From Candidatus Defluviilinea proxima (GTDB lineage: Bacteria > Chloroflexota > Anaerolineae > Anaerolineales > Villigracilaceae): DNA of 64,000 bases. Location of the stretch: contig JADKIW010000001.1 in NCBI GenBank assembly GCA_016721115.1, forward strand, positions 3,425,501 through 3,489,500, in the 5' to 3' direction. The translations under genes were made by a program, and so were the position numbers. Positions 17,074-24,188 of this stretch are shown here, in pieces. Within the stretch, counting starts at the first letter, position 1, and every line of letters begins with the position of its first letter. Below the pieces are notes generated by a model that saw only the letters and a list, made by a program, of their open reading frames with translations, had not been told where the DNA came from and did no database searches.

Positions 17074-17910
17074 CTATTGCCTTCCTTCAACCGACATCTT
17101 TTTGCTGAATTGCACATCCGCCTTTTGTTGCTGTTCCATGCGCTGTGTAAGTTCACCGGACATCAATGCTTGTTGTACCTTTGCGTCGCCATCCAGCAAG
17201 CGGATTGCCAGCCAGCGCGCATTGGGGACGCCGGGCGCTATTCGTTCGATCATGGGAACAAGTTCTTTGACGGCTTTTTGAAATTCCGGTGTGCCTTCCA
17301 CTCGTAAGGGTTTTGTTTGTATATCGCCACTGATCACATCTGCCACTGTGGCCAGCAACGTGTGGACTCCGTCACCGGAGCGTGCTGTGATTGGTATAGC
17401 AGGTATTCCCAGATCGCGGCTCAGTGAGCGTGCATCCACTTCGAGCCCTTTTCGTTTAGCTTCATCCATGAGGTTGAGCGCAACGACCACATGTGTTGTG
17501 ATCTCCATGACTTGCATCACCAGATTTAGATTTCTCTCAAGCGCTGTTGCATCGGTGACTACGATCGTGCAATCGGGCTGTCCAAATAAAATGAAATCGC
17601 GTGCCACTTCCTCATCTTGTGAAGCAGAAAGTAACGAATAGGTGCCGGGTAGGTCAACAAGCTTGTAACGTACATTATTAAATTGATATCCGCCTTCTGC
17701 ACGTGTGACGGTTTTGCCGGGCCAATTGCCGGTGTGTTGTTTGAGGCCCGTCAAGGTGTTGAAAAGCGTAGACTTGCCGGTGTTCGGGTTGCCCGCGAGT
17801 GCAACCACGCGGTCGAAGTTTCCGATCTTGAATCCCATTTGCTCAAGGTTATAAAAAGCGGGGCACTCTTCACAATGTTCAGTGGGTAAATTTATTTTTT
17901 TGTCTGTCAT
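17074..17910 (-). CDS. feoB: FeoB G-domain protein (split FeoB)
   Basis: A 278-residue GTPase that regulates Fe(II) uptake, here separate from the membrane domain. G1 is GNPNTGKST (40-48), G2 Thr60, G3 DLPGTYS (86-92), G4 NLMD (146-149) and G5 near TARSGDG. A helical GDI-like region follows (~200-278). The N-terminus carries an unusual Cys-containing HCEECPAFY segment (12-20) that could bind metal. Its ATG overlaps the stop of the upstream regulator gene by 4 bases, giving translational coupling. The name feoB is given to both halves because together they make one transporter. Confidence 0.93.
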   Translation of the reverse strand: MTDKKINLPTEHCEECPAFYNLEQMGFKIGNFDRVVALAGNPNTGKSTLFNTLTGLKQHTGNWPGKTVTRAEGGYQFNNVRYKLVDLPGTYSLLSASQDEEVARDFILFGQPDCTIVVTDATALERNLNLVMQVMEITTHVVVALNLMDEAKRKGLEVDARSLSRDLGIPAIPITARSGDGVHTLLATVADVISGDIQTKPLRVEGTPEFQKAVKELVPMIERIAPGVPNARWLAIRLLDGDAKVQQALMSGELTQRMEQQQKADVQFSKKMSVEGRQ

Positions 17911-18920
17911 TTTTCCTCTGCGTATACCGGCTTCACCCAGATCTGTGATGCCTGGTCTTTGCGTAATGCGATCAACGTTCCACGTACACGATAAGCACGT
18001 GGGTCACCGAAGAAGTTTCCAAGTTCAGGGTAGATTAATGTTCCGGGCGTAAGGCCCAGATCCAGAAATCGGCGGCGGGTGAATCCCTGCACAGCATCGT
18101 CGAGCATTACGATCTCCGCTTGTTGATCGTTCACAAGATCGGCCAGCGACACGGCACTTGCGATCGCTTTTTCCATTTCAGGCAATGGCGCAACGCTGAT
18201 GTTGGCCGCAACAGTGGGTGCAAGGCGATATTCCGTTTCGCCATCGCTTAACACAACTCGTTGTGGGGTCTTTTCTATAATGCGGATGATCTGTCCGAGA
18301 CGGAGCCCGGCCGCAAGGATTTGTTCATACGCGATAGCCGGTTCATCCTCAATGTGTACGATTCTTGCCGGACCATCAGCCTGCCACGCCGTAATTGGCA
18401 TATTCTCTACTGTTGGCATTTTCCCATCACGGGTAGGGATGGGGTCTCCGTGTGGGTCAAGCAGTGGGTGACCTAACGCGGCATCAAGCTCATCAAGTTG
18501 TGCTTTGGTGAGCGAGTGCTCGCGCTTTTGTGCCACATCGTGGATCTGGCTTAACGGCATGCGTGCCTCGTCTACCAGATAGCGTTCCCACAACCGGTGT
18601 GCGCGTACAACGTGCATGGCCCAACGTTCGCCTTCTGCCGTTAAGTGGAGTTGTGTACCGCGCGTTTCGAGTAGTCCCTGTGATTCCATGTCAGAGACGA
18701 GACGAGTCACTTTTGTGCGAGACAGATTCAAGGTCCCAGCAATGGATTCGGGCGAAGCGTGACGGCCCTGCTGTTCGCGGTCAAGCAAGTGCTTGAGGGC
18801 ATCTTCCAACTGCTCGCGTTCTTTGGCGCTTCGCCAGTCCTTGTAAAGCGCGAGAAGACCGTAGCGGGGAATGAACACCGCCACGATGAGAAGTATCAAT
18901 GTCCAACCCCATGAATTCAT
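17907..18920 (-). CDS. Membrane-anchored DtxR-type regulator with two FeoA-like domains
   Basis: A 337-residue protein. Residues ~4-26 form one hydrophobic helix. A DtxR-type winged helix (~35-95; SPESIAGTLNLSRTKVTRLVSDMESQGL) and the metal-binding/dimerisation helix pair (VRAHRLWERYL and IHDVAQKREH) follow. Two SH3-like FeoA modules close the protein: ~190-250 and ~260-335, the latter with RRRFLDLGLTPGTLI. It could be a membrane-tethered metal sensor, or an FeoA partner for FeoB. It lies directly before the split feoB genes and overlaps the first by 4 bases. GGAGG precedes the ATG. Fusion plus membrane anchor is unusual. Confidence 0.85.
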   Translation of the reverse strand: MNSWGWTLILLIVAVFIPRYGLLALYKDWRSAKEREQLEDALKHLLDREQQGRHASPESIAGTLNLSRTKVTRLVSDMESQGLLETRGTQLHLTAEGERWAMHVVRAHRLWERYLVDEARMPLSQIHDVAQKREHSLTKAQLDELDAALGHPLLDPHGDPIPTRDGKMPTVENMPITAWQADGPARIVHIEDEPAIAYEQILAAGLRLGQIIRIIEKTPQRVVLSDGETEYRLAPTVAANISVAPLPEMEKAIASAVSLADLVNDQQAEIVMLDDAVQGFTRRRFLDLGLTPGTLIYPELGNFFGDPRAYRVRGTLIALRKDQASQIWVKPVYAEEK

Positions 18921-18936
18921 ATGTTGCCTCCAAAAA

Positions 18937-20130
18937 TTATTTGATGAGCAGACCTGTTACCCAAAGTAACATCATACCGGTGAGGACGCCGCTAAAGACG
19001 GTCATGGGCATGGCTTCGCGGGCAGTGTCTTTTTGAATGAGTTTGGCGATCTCGTAGATGACCTGGAAGATGGCGCCTGCGCCGATGGCAAGGAATAACA
19101 CTGCAAGGAACGGTGACGGTGTGAAACCGCCGATCCATGCGCCGAGAATGGCGGGACCTCCACCAATGAGACCCATGATGGCGAGTCTGCCGATGGTGGG
19201 TCTATCTCGTAACACGGGTGCGATGATGCCGAGACCTTCGGTGATGTTTTGGATGATGAAGCCGACAACAAGAAATGTTCCGAGTGCAATCTCACCGACG
19301 TTGTATGCCGCACCAATGGCGAGACCTTCGCCAAGGTTATGGAAGCCAATGCCAACGGCGATGATGAACGCAACGGATAATCTTCTTTGTGATTCGTCGC
19401 CCGATGCGTTGACTTGTGAATTCGATATCGCTTCGAGCAAAAGGAAAGTTGCGACTGCACCGATGCCGATCAAGCCGATGCCTTGAAAAGATGCTGGTAC
19501 TTCTGCGGCAAATTCAAGGGCTTCAGCGAGTGTATCCAAGCCGAGAAAGACGAGCAAGCCAGCTGTCGCCGCCATGAGGAAGGTCATTGTGCGACGTCCC
19601 ATTTGACGCAAGGCGGGGAACCAGAAGATGCCGAGGAAGACGGGGATGACACCGACATATAAACCGATCAACGTGAAGCCCCAGAATGTAGCACTGGAAG
19701 GTTCGGGTGTTGGAAAGGCAACGGGGATGTCGGTTTCAAATGCGACTGCATTGTTCGTCATGATCTTGATGCCATAGGCTTCGGCATATGACCATGCGTA
19801 GTTGACTTGGATCGTTGCACGTCCGAGGCGAGGGATGGTCGGACTGGGGTCAACCTTGAACGGCATGACCGAGTCGTTGATGATGACGGCGGCGATGGTC
19901 AGTTCGTCGGGTCCCGTGTTGCGGACGTAGAGTTCGACTGAGTTGGGTTCGAGATGATAGCGTTCCACATCAAGGTCTTCGACGGGAGCGGGGGATTCGA
20001 GATCCAAGCCTCCGCCTGTGGTGAGGAAGAGGGCAATCACTCCAGCGAGGAGAATGATTGGGATGAGAAGCAGGATGAAGGTCCGAAAGGTGAAGCGGTT
20101 TGTCGTCGGTTGAGAATTTGATTGAGTCAT
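18937..20130 (-). CDS. ZIP family metal transporter with N-terminal extracytoplasmic domain
   Basis: About 397 residues. One N-terminal helix (~13-35) is followed by a ~110-residue beta-rich domain (VELYVRNTGPDELTIAAVIIND) predicted outside the membrane. A ZIP permease core of seven or eight helices follows. The signature helices carry HNLGEGLAIG and IIQNITEGLGI, holding the paired His/Glu and Asn/Glu metal ligands. ZIP proteins import Zn, Fe or Mn. The ATG at 20130 is chosen for its GAGGTG ribosome site, 10 bases after the oxidase stop. The extra outer domain may dock the exported oxidase encoded just upstream. Confidence 0.87.
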   Translation of the reverse strand: MTQSNSQPTTNRFTFRTFILLLIPIILLAGVIALFLTTGGGLDLESPAPVEDLDVERYHLEPNSVELYVRNTGPDELTIAAVIINDSVMPFKVDPSPTIPRLGRATIQVNYAWSYAEAYGIKIMTNNAVAFETDIPVAFPTPEPSSATFWGFTLIGLYVGVIPVFLGIFWFPALRQMGRRTMTFLMAATAGLLVFLGLDTLAEALEFAAEVPASFQGIGLIGIGAVATFLLLEAISNSQVNASGDESQRRLSVAFIIAVGIGFHNLGEGLAIGAAYNVGEIALGTFLVVGFIIQNITEGLGIIAPVLRDRPTIGRLAIMGLIGGGPAILGAWIGGFTPSPFLAVLFLAIGAGAIFQVIYEIAKLIQKDTAREAMPMTVFSGVLTGMMLLWVTGLLIK

Positions 20131-20140
20131 AATGTCACCT

Positions 20141-21214
20141 CTAAGGTAATACCTCGAACATGCCCATCCATCCGAGTTCGGCAAATTCGGTCACGTGCGC
20201 ATGGAACATGTACATGCCTGGATGTTTGTAACTGAATTCAAGGATGCCACGCTGTGCTTGCCCTTGAATGATTGTGTCGGTAAATTCGGCGGGCGTGAGG
20301 CTTGTGCCAGTGGGGTAGTAGTGAAAGAAGCTGGCGTGCAGGTGGAACGAGTTGAGAAGATCAAACTCAAGAATGTTGACAAGATAGATGCGGACGGTCT
20401 CGCCGACACGGAATTGAATGGGATGATTCTGATAGTGGAAGGGAATGCCGTTGACCGCATAAAAATCATTGGCATCATCGAAGTCCACATCAAGCCCGTG
20501 TTGCACCATGACCATTTCGTGATCCACTTTGGGACGCCCGCCTTTGGGGTCCACGATGAATGTGCCGTAAAGTCCTTTTGCGATGTGACGTGCCAACGGG
20601 AAAACGTGACAGTGATAAAGATGCAGACCGAACGGATCCGCATCGAACTCATACGTGAAGCTGGCTCCTGGTTCGACGAGTCCGCCTGGACCCGTGCCTG
20701 GTACGCCGTCCATCTCGGAGGGGTGAAAACCGTGGAAGTGCATGGAATGAGGGTGCTCGCTTCCATTGGTGAAGTGAATGCGAATACGGTCGCCTTCGGT
20801 GGCTCGAAAGGTGGGACCTGGGATGCGCCCGTTGTACGTCCATGCAGGGAATTCGAGCCCTGGCAGGACTTCGATGCTCTTGTTGATGGCGACGACGTTG
20901 TACTCACGCAGGGTTTGTCCGTTGGGCAACGTGGAGACTTCGCCGTAATCGAAATCGGTCAGAACGTCTGTGGGGTTGAAGCCATTCGCTTCATGATCCA
21001 CTTCGCCGACGGTTCCTGGCAGGTCGCCGTGGTCACCTTGTTGCATCACATGTTGTTTGGGTGGATTGTCATCCTGTGCGTTATGACTGTGATCGCTGGT
21101 TTGTGTCGGACCTTTACCTTTTGTTTGGTCAAAGGCAACCACGCCAGTTGTGCCAAGCATTGCGGCGAGTCCGCCTACTTTGAGAAAATCTCTTCTGGAT
21201 ATTTTGTTATTCAT
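20141..21214 (-). CDS. Tat-exported two-domain multicopper oxidase
   Basis: A 357-residue oxidase with a Tat signal (SRRDFLK, 6-12). A His-rich, disordered stretch (41-75) precedes two cupredoxin domains. Copper ligands are visible: H159 and H161 (HFHG), H201-C202-H203 and H210 (the T1 Cys is in domain 1), then H291/H293 and H338/H340 in domain 2, which has no Cys. This matches type C two-domain oxidases, which assemble as trimers. The substrate may be Fe(II), Mn(II), Cu(I) or a phenol; the metal operon favours a metal. GGAGATGAGAG precedes the ATG. Confidence 0.9.
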   Translation of the reverse strand: MNNKISRRDFLKVGGLAAMLGTTGVVAFDQTKGKGPTQTSDHSHNAQDDNPPKQHVMQQGDHGDLPGTVGEVDHEANGFNPTDVLTDFDYGEVSTLPNGQTLREYNVVAINKSIEVLPGLEFPAWTYNGRIPGPTFRATEGDRIRIHFTNGSEHPHSMHFHGFHPSEMDGVPGTGPGGLVEPGASFTYEFDADPFGLHLYHCHVFPLARHIAKGLYGTFIVDPKGGRPKVDHEMVMVQHGLDVDFDDANDFYAVNGIPFHYQNHPIQFRVGETVRIYLVNILEFDLLNSFHLHASFFHYYPTGTSLTPAEFTDTIIQGQAQRGILEFSYKHPGMYMFHAHVTEFAELGWMGMFEVLP

Positions 21215-21256
21215 AATCTCTCATCTCCAATAAACGTGATTTGAGTCTTTGTAAAG

Positions 21257-21293
21257 ATAGGTGACAGTCTCTTTCAAAGTGACTGTCACCTAT
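21257..21293. repeat. 13-bp inverted repeat after the haem protein gene
   Basis: ATAGGTGACAGTC (21257-21269) and its exact reverse complement (21281-21293) flank an 11-base loop, in the only sizeable gap (84 bases) inside the metal operon. The tail on the minus strand is short on T, so it is either a weak terminator/attenuator or an mRNA-stabilising hairpin. Confidence 0.6.
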
Positions 21294-21298
21294 AGTGT

Positions 21299-21679
21299 TT
21301 AGTTATTCAATGCTCCAGCTTCGATCCAGTCTGTGATGATCTGGATCTGTGCGGGCGTGAGTTTCGGTCCACGCTTGGGCATTTCGCCTTTGGCGAGTTT
21401 TTGAACAAGAAGACTTTTGCCCGCATCACCTGGGACGATGACTGGTCCATGGTCGGAGCCTTCCATCAGCGACTCGTACGTGTCCATGTGCAGGCCTTCG
21501 CTCACGAACTCGCCCATGTGGCACTTCCCACAGCGGCTTTCAAGGATGGGTTGCACATCCTTTGCGTAGCTGACTTCTGTTTTTACTGATGGGGCGGCAT
21601 TCGTCGGGCCGGAGCGAAAAACGACAAATGCGGAAACAACGACCACAGCAATGGCTAGGAGAATGAATTGTTTCTTCAT
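21299..21679 (-). CDS. Exported cytochrome c-like haem protein
   Basis: A 126-residue protein with a signal peptide or N-terminal anchor (2-21), then one haem c site CGKCH (50-54). The form (YAKDVQPILESRCGKCH, later KRGPKLTPAQIQIITDWIEAGA) matches the planctomycete-type cytochrome C / PSCyt1 domain. A possible axial Met is in GEMPKR near residue 100. It should sit on the outside of the membrane and carry electrons. Position next to the multicopper oxidase suggests it gives or takes electrons from it. A GAGG ribosome site precedes the ATG. Confidence 0.85.
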   Translation of the reverse strand: MKKQFILLAIAVVVVSAFVVFRSGPTNAAPSVKTEVSYAKDVQPILESRCGKCHMGEFVSEGLHMDTYESLMEGSDHGPVIVPGDAGKSLLVQKLAKGEMPKRGPKLTPAQIQIITDWIEAGALNN

Positions 21680-21692
21680 ATGATCAAAACCT

Positions 21693-22286
21693 CTAAAACA
21701 CTTTAGGCAGGAATCTGCCTGTCCGCTTCATGTATTCACGGTATTCATCGCCGAATTTAGCGATGAGATTGGCTTCTTCCTTTGGTGTGCGGATCGCCAT
21801 GAGAATGAACGTGAGGATGCCCAGCGCAGCGACGAACCAACTATCTGCCATCATGCCAAAGGCAATGAACATGGATGAGCCAAAGGTGTAAAGCGGGTGA
21901 CGGATGTATTTGTAAATTCCGTTTGTGACGAGTTTGTGCTCTTTGCGTGTGGCGCTGACGGGGGTGATGCCTGTGCCGATACTGCTGAATAACCAGTAAA
22001 TGCCAAATGTGTTCACGATCCCGATGCCGACACCAAGCCAGCGTACCCAATCTGGCAAGCCGAGCTTTGACCACGCCATCCATGCTGGGTTGATGAGATA
22101 CACAAATGGGCTGAGCCAAAGAATAAGCCCACCGATGCGAATGATCGTCATCATGATGGTGCCGTCTGCTTTGCGGGAAAGTTTTTCTCCAGACTCTCTG
22201 TCCGCTTTGGTGCGGAAGTAGATGGAGATGCCCATACCTGTAAAAAGGATCAGGGCGGCTAAAATGCGGAAAATGTTTTCGTTCAT
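21693..22286 (-). CDS. Isoprenylcysteine methyltransferase (ICMT)-like membrane protein
   Basis: A 197-residue protein with about five helices and the ICMT/phospholipid methyltransferase pattern at the C-terminus: NGIYKYIRHPLY (about 127-138) and EEANLIAKFGDEYREYMKR. These segments bind S-adenosylmethionine in the family. Bacterial members have few known substrates. It lies 2 bases after the upstream gene and 13 bases before the haem gene, inside the metal operon; why a methyltransferase is there is not clear. Confidence 0.82.
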   Translation of the reverse strand: MNENIFRILAALILFTGMGISIYFRTKADRESGEKLSRKADGTIMMTIIRIGGLILWLSPFVYLINPAWMAWSKLGLPDWVRWLGVGIGIVNTFGIYWLFSSIGTGITPVSATRKEHKLVTNGIYKYIRHPLYTFGSSMFIAFGMMADSWFVAALGILTFILMAIRTPKEEANLIAKFGDEYREYMKRTGRFLPKVF

Positions 22287-22288
22287 AT

Positions 22289-22636
22289 TTACTTGTTACC
22301 TTTCATCTTTGCGATTACTTCTAAATATTCCTCGTGCGGTTCGGCTGTCAAGCCGTTGATTCCATGTTTTGGAAAATACACGCCATGAAGATAAATTTGT
22401 CCCGTGGTCATCAAGGCTATGACGCCCCAAAAAATATACCTGCCGAACAAAATGCCTAAAACTGCCAGCATACCTACCACTACGAAAAGTTTTGTTATTC
22501 TTCTTTTGGCGGGCAGGTGTTTTTCAAAATTATTGAATACAATGAAATATGCCACGCTCGCGACTGCCAACACAACAAAAATCTCGGTGAGGCTGATCGG
22601 CGGTAGGGAGGAAAGAATCATTAGGTGCTTGAACAT
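22289..22636 (-). CDS. Hypothetical membrane protein, 115 residues
   Basis: Three hydrophobic helices (about 15-35, 47-65 and 68-85), a conserved-looking loop LPAKRRITK between the first two, and a soluble C-terminal tail (HGVYFPKHGINGLTAEPHEEYLEVIAKMKGNK) rich in His and Glu. No family recognised. It is tightly packed between the DtxR gene and the ICMT-like gene, so it is cotranscribed. The His/Glu tail could bind metal, which is only a guess. The start at 22636 has a poor ribosome site; an ATG 15 bases further in is possible. Confidence 0.6.
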   Translation of the reverse strand: MFKHLMILSSLPPISLTEIFVVLAVASVAYFIVFNNFEKHLPAKRRITKLFVVVGMLAVLGILFGRYIFWGVIALMTTGQIYLHGVYFPKHGINGLTAEPHEEYLEVIAKMKGNK

Positions 22637-22647
22637 GCTTACGCTAG

Positions 22648-23316
22648 CTAACTTTCCTCAACAAAAACTTTGTTTGTGATGTTCAATCCAAGAACCGTTG
22701 TCTTTCGGCCGATCTTTACCGTTAGATTATGGTCGAAGGGAGAGTATTCCTTTACTTCGATCTCCGCATCGGGGACTAAGCCAAGGCTCTCTAGATGACG
22801 AAGTAATTCAGTATCTGCGGCTTTAACGCATAGCACGGTGCCTGTTTGATTTGGGCGAAGTGATGAAAGCGGCGCTGATGTATCTTCAGGCATTACTAGC
22901 TCTGCTGTGGGAATAAGTTCACCGTGTGGGTCGCGGGTGGGGTGGCCCATTGCCGCGGCGATACGCCTCTCGAAATCCTCTGAGATAACGTGTTCGAGTC
23001 GTTCTGCCTCTTCATGGACCTCATCCCATGAATAGCCCAGCGTTTGCACGAGCCAGGCTTCGAGCAGGCGGTGATGACGAATTACTTCGAGTGCCGCACG
23101 CCTGCCATCTTTGGTCAGTGTTGCGCCTTGGTGTTTTTGGTACTCGACCAGTGCAGGCTTGGATGATGCAAGCTTTTGGATCATGCCTGTTACCGATGGG
23201 GCGCTGACCTTCAATTTTTGTGCAAGCGCGTTTGTGCTGGCGCTCTCTCCGCTTTCGGTTAATTCATAGATGGTCTTCAGATAATCTTGAATGGAGACAG
23301 TGAGTGTTTGTTTCAT
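22648..23316 (-). CDS. DtxR/MntR-family metal-dependent regulator with FeoA-like C-terminal domain
   Basis: About 222 residues. Winged helix (~5-65, NALAQKLKVSAPSVTGMIQKL), metal-binding and dimerisation helices (~70-140) with RHHRLLEAWL and VHEEAERLEHVIS carrying the His/Glu ligands of DtxR, then an SH3/FeoA-like domain (~150-222). It should repress when loaded with Fe(II) or Mn(II). The ATG at 23316 is chosen because homology starts there and it lies 2 bases after the upstream stop. The operon's first gene is preceded by a DtxR-like palindrome at 24029-24054, which this protein is the best candidate to bind. Confidence 0.9.
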   Translation of the reverse strand: MKQTLTVSIQDYLKTIYELTESGESASTNALAQKLKVSAPSVTGMIQKLASSKPALVEYQKHQGATLTKDGRRAALEVIRHHRLLEAWLVQTLGYSWDEVHEEAERLEHVISEDFERRIAAAMGHPTRDPHGELIPTAELVMPEDTSAPLSSLRPNQTGTVLCVKAADTELLRHLESLGLVPDAEIEVKEYSPFDHNLTVKIGRKTTVLGLNITNKVFVEES

Positions 23317-23318
23317 TG

Positions 23319-24008
23319 TTATTTCCATAGTGATATCGTCGTGCAGGCGAAGAACGCCATATAAGCAATGTTGAAGCCCGCGCCTTCGGTCCAATCCCGG
23401 ACGAATTGGGGAAGAATGCGCTTGGCCAGCATCCATGTAATGGTCATTGTGACGGGGTTGATCGCAGACATCCAGATTGGGAAGTTTGTTTTACCCAACC
23501 AAACCAAAATCGAGAACATGACCGAAGCAATGACAATGAAGAGTAGAAGCGGTCCATAGGTGATGAGCATGACCTTTTTGTGACGTTCGATCATGGCCGT
23601 GATAACAACCTGCGATTTTTCTTCGACTTTGTTCAGCGCTTGGATGTATTCGCCCAGATAAAAGAACGATCCATGCACGAATGCGCCGATGACGGAGGCG
23701 CTTCCGAACAAGCCGAAGGTTGCCAGCGCCGCCCAATCCTTTCCTCCGCCCAAGCCTTGATACACCTGCCAAAATCCCAATAATACCAATGGCGTAGAAA
23801 AGACGCCGATGAGTGCGCCCCACATCATGCGGTTAGGGGAGAGTACAACCATCTTTTCAGAGTCAGAGAGCAGCTTAGAGAAAGGTTTCAACTTGGGATA
23901 CTCATCAAGGTTTGCTTTGCTCGCGAGTAAAAGCACATCGCCAATGGCGTAAAGGAATGCGCCTAGAAACGCAAGGATTCCAATGATTTTCAGTGATGTG
24001 TAATCCAT
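23319..24008 (-). CDS. Hypothetical polytopic membrane protein (possibly DUF6796)
   Basis: A 229-residue protein with about six or seven helices. A motif in the first helix and loop, IGDVLLLAS, and the later SASVIGAFVHGSFFYLGEYIQAL and GYGPLL-like (ITYGPLLLF) segments resemble the DUF6796 group by memory only. His and Asp/Glu residues within helices (GDV in helix 1, HGSFFYLGE in helix 4) could handle a proton or metal. It is the first gene behind the DtxR-type operator, so it is the gene most directly under metal control. Confidence 0.6.
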   Translation of the reverse strand: MDYTSLKIIGILAFLGAFLYAIGDVLLLASKANLDEYPKLKPFSKLLSDSEKMVVLSPNRMMWGALIGVFSTPLVLLGFWQVYQGLGGGKDWAALATFGLFGSASVIGAFVHGSFFYLGEYIQALNKVEEKSQVVITAMIERHKKVMLITYGPLLLFIVIASVMFSILVWLGKTNFPIWMSAINPVTMTITWMLAKRILPQFVRDWTEGAGFNIAYMAFFACTTISLWK

Positions 24009-24028
24009 AGTTATTGCCTTTTAAAATA

Positions 24029-24054
24029 AAATTTAGGTATGCCTAAATTTTAGG
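24029..24054. promoter_or_regulatory. DtxR-type operator with overlapping dyads
   Basis: AAATTTAGG (24029-24037) and CCTAAATTT (24042-24050) form a perfect 9-bp inverted repeat around TATG, close to the known TTAGG...CCTAA style of DtxR/IdeR/MntR sites. A second dyad CCTAAA-T-TTTAGG (24042-24054) reuses the right arm, so three half-sites lie in a row. It is 20 bases from the start of the metal operon and about 135 bases from the divergent ATP-grasp gene. Confidence 0.8.
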
Positions 24055-24188
24055 CGATGTGTAGGGATTTGTCAATAGATAGGCTTTGTTTATTCTCATG
24101 CGTGGCTGAGCCTGCCATGCAAGGAATCAGTAAACTTTTAATGTTCAAAAATATTGTCATGATGGAGGATTGTGTAATAATCAACGAC

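Noticed and set aside
20195..21244. Long plus-strand open frame (349 codons) opposite the multicopper oxidase
   Set aside because: The minus-strand frame has a Tat signal, all copper ligands and a good ribosome site; the plus frame shows no domain and only mirrors it.
23316..23436. Longer N-terminus of the DtxR-type regulator
   Set aside because: It would overlap the membrane-protein gene by over 100 bases and the added residues show no family similarity; the ATG at 23316 fits the family start.
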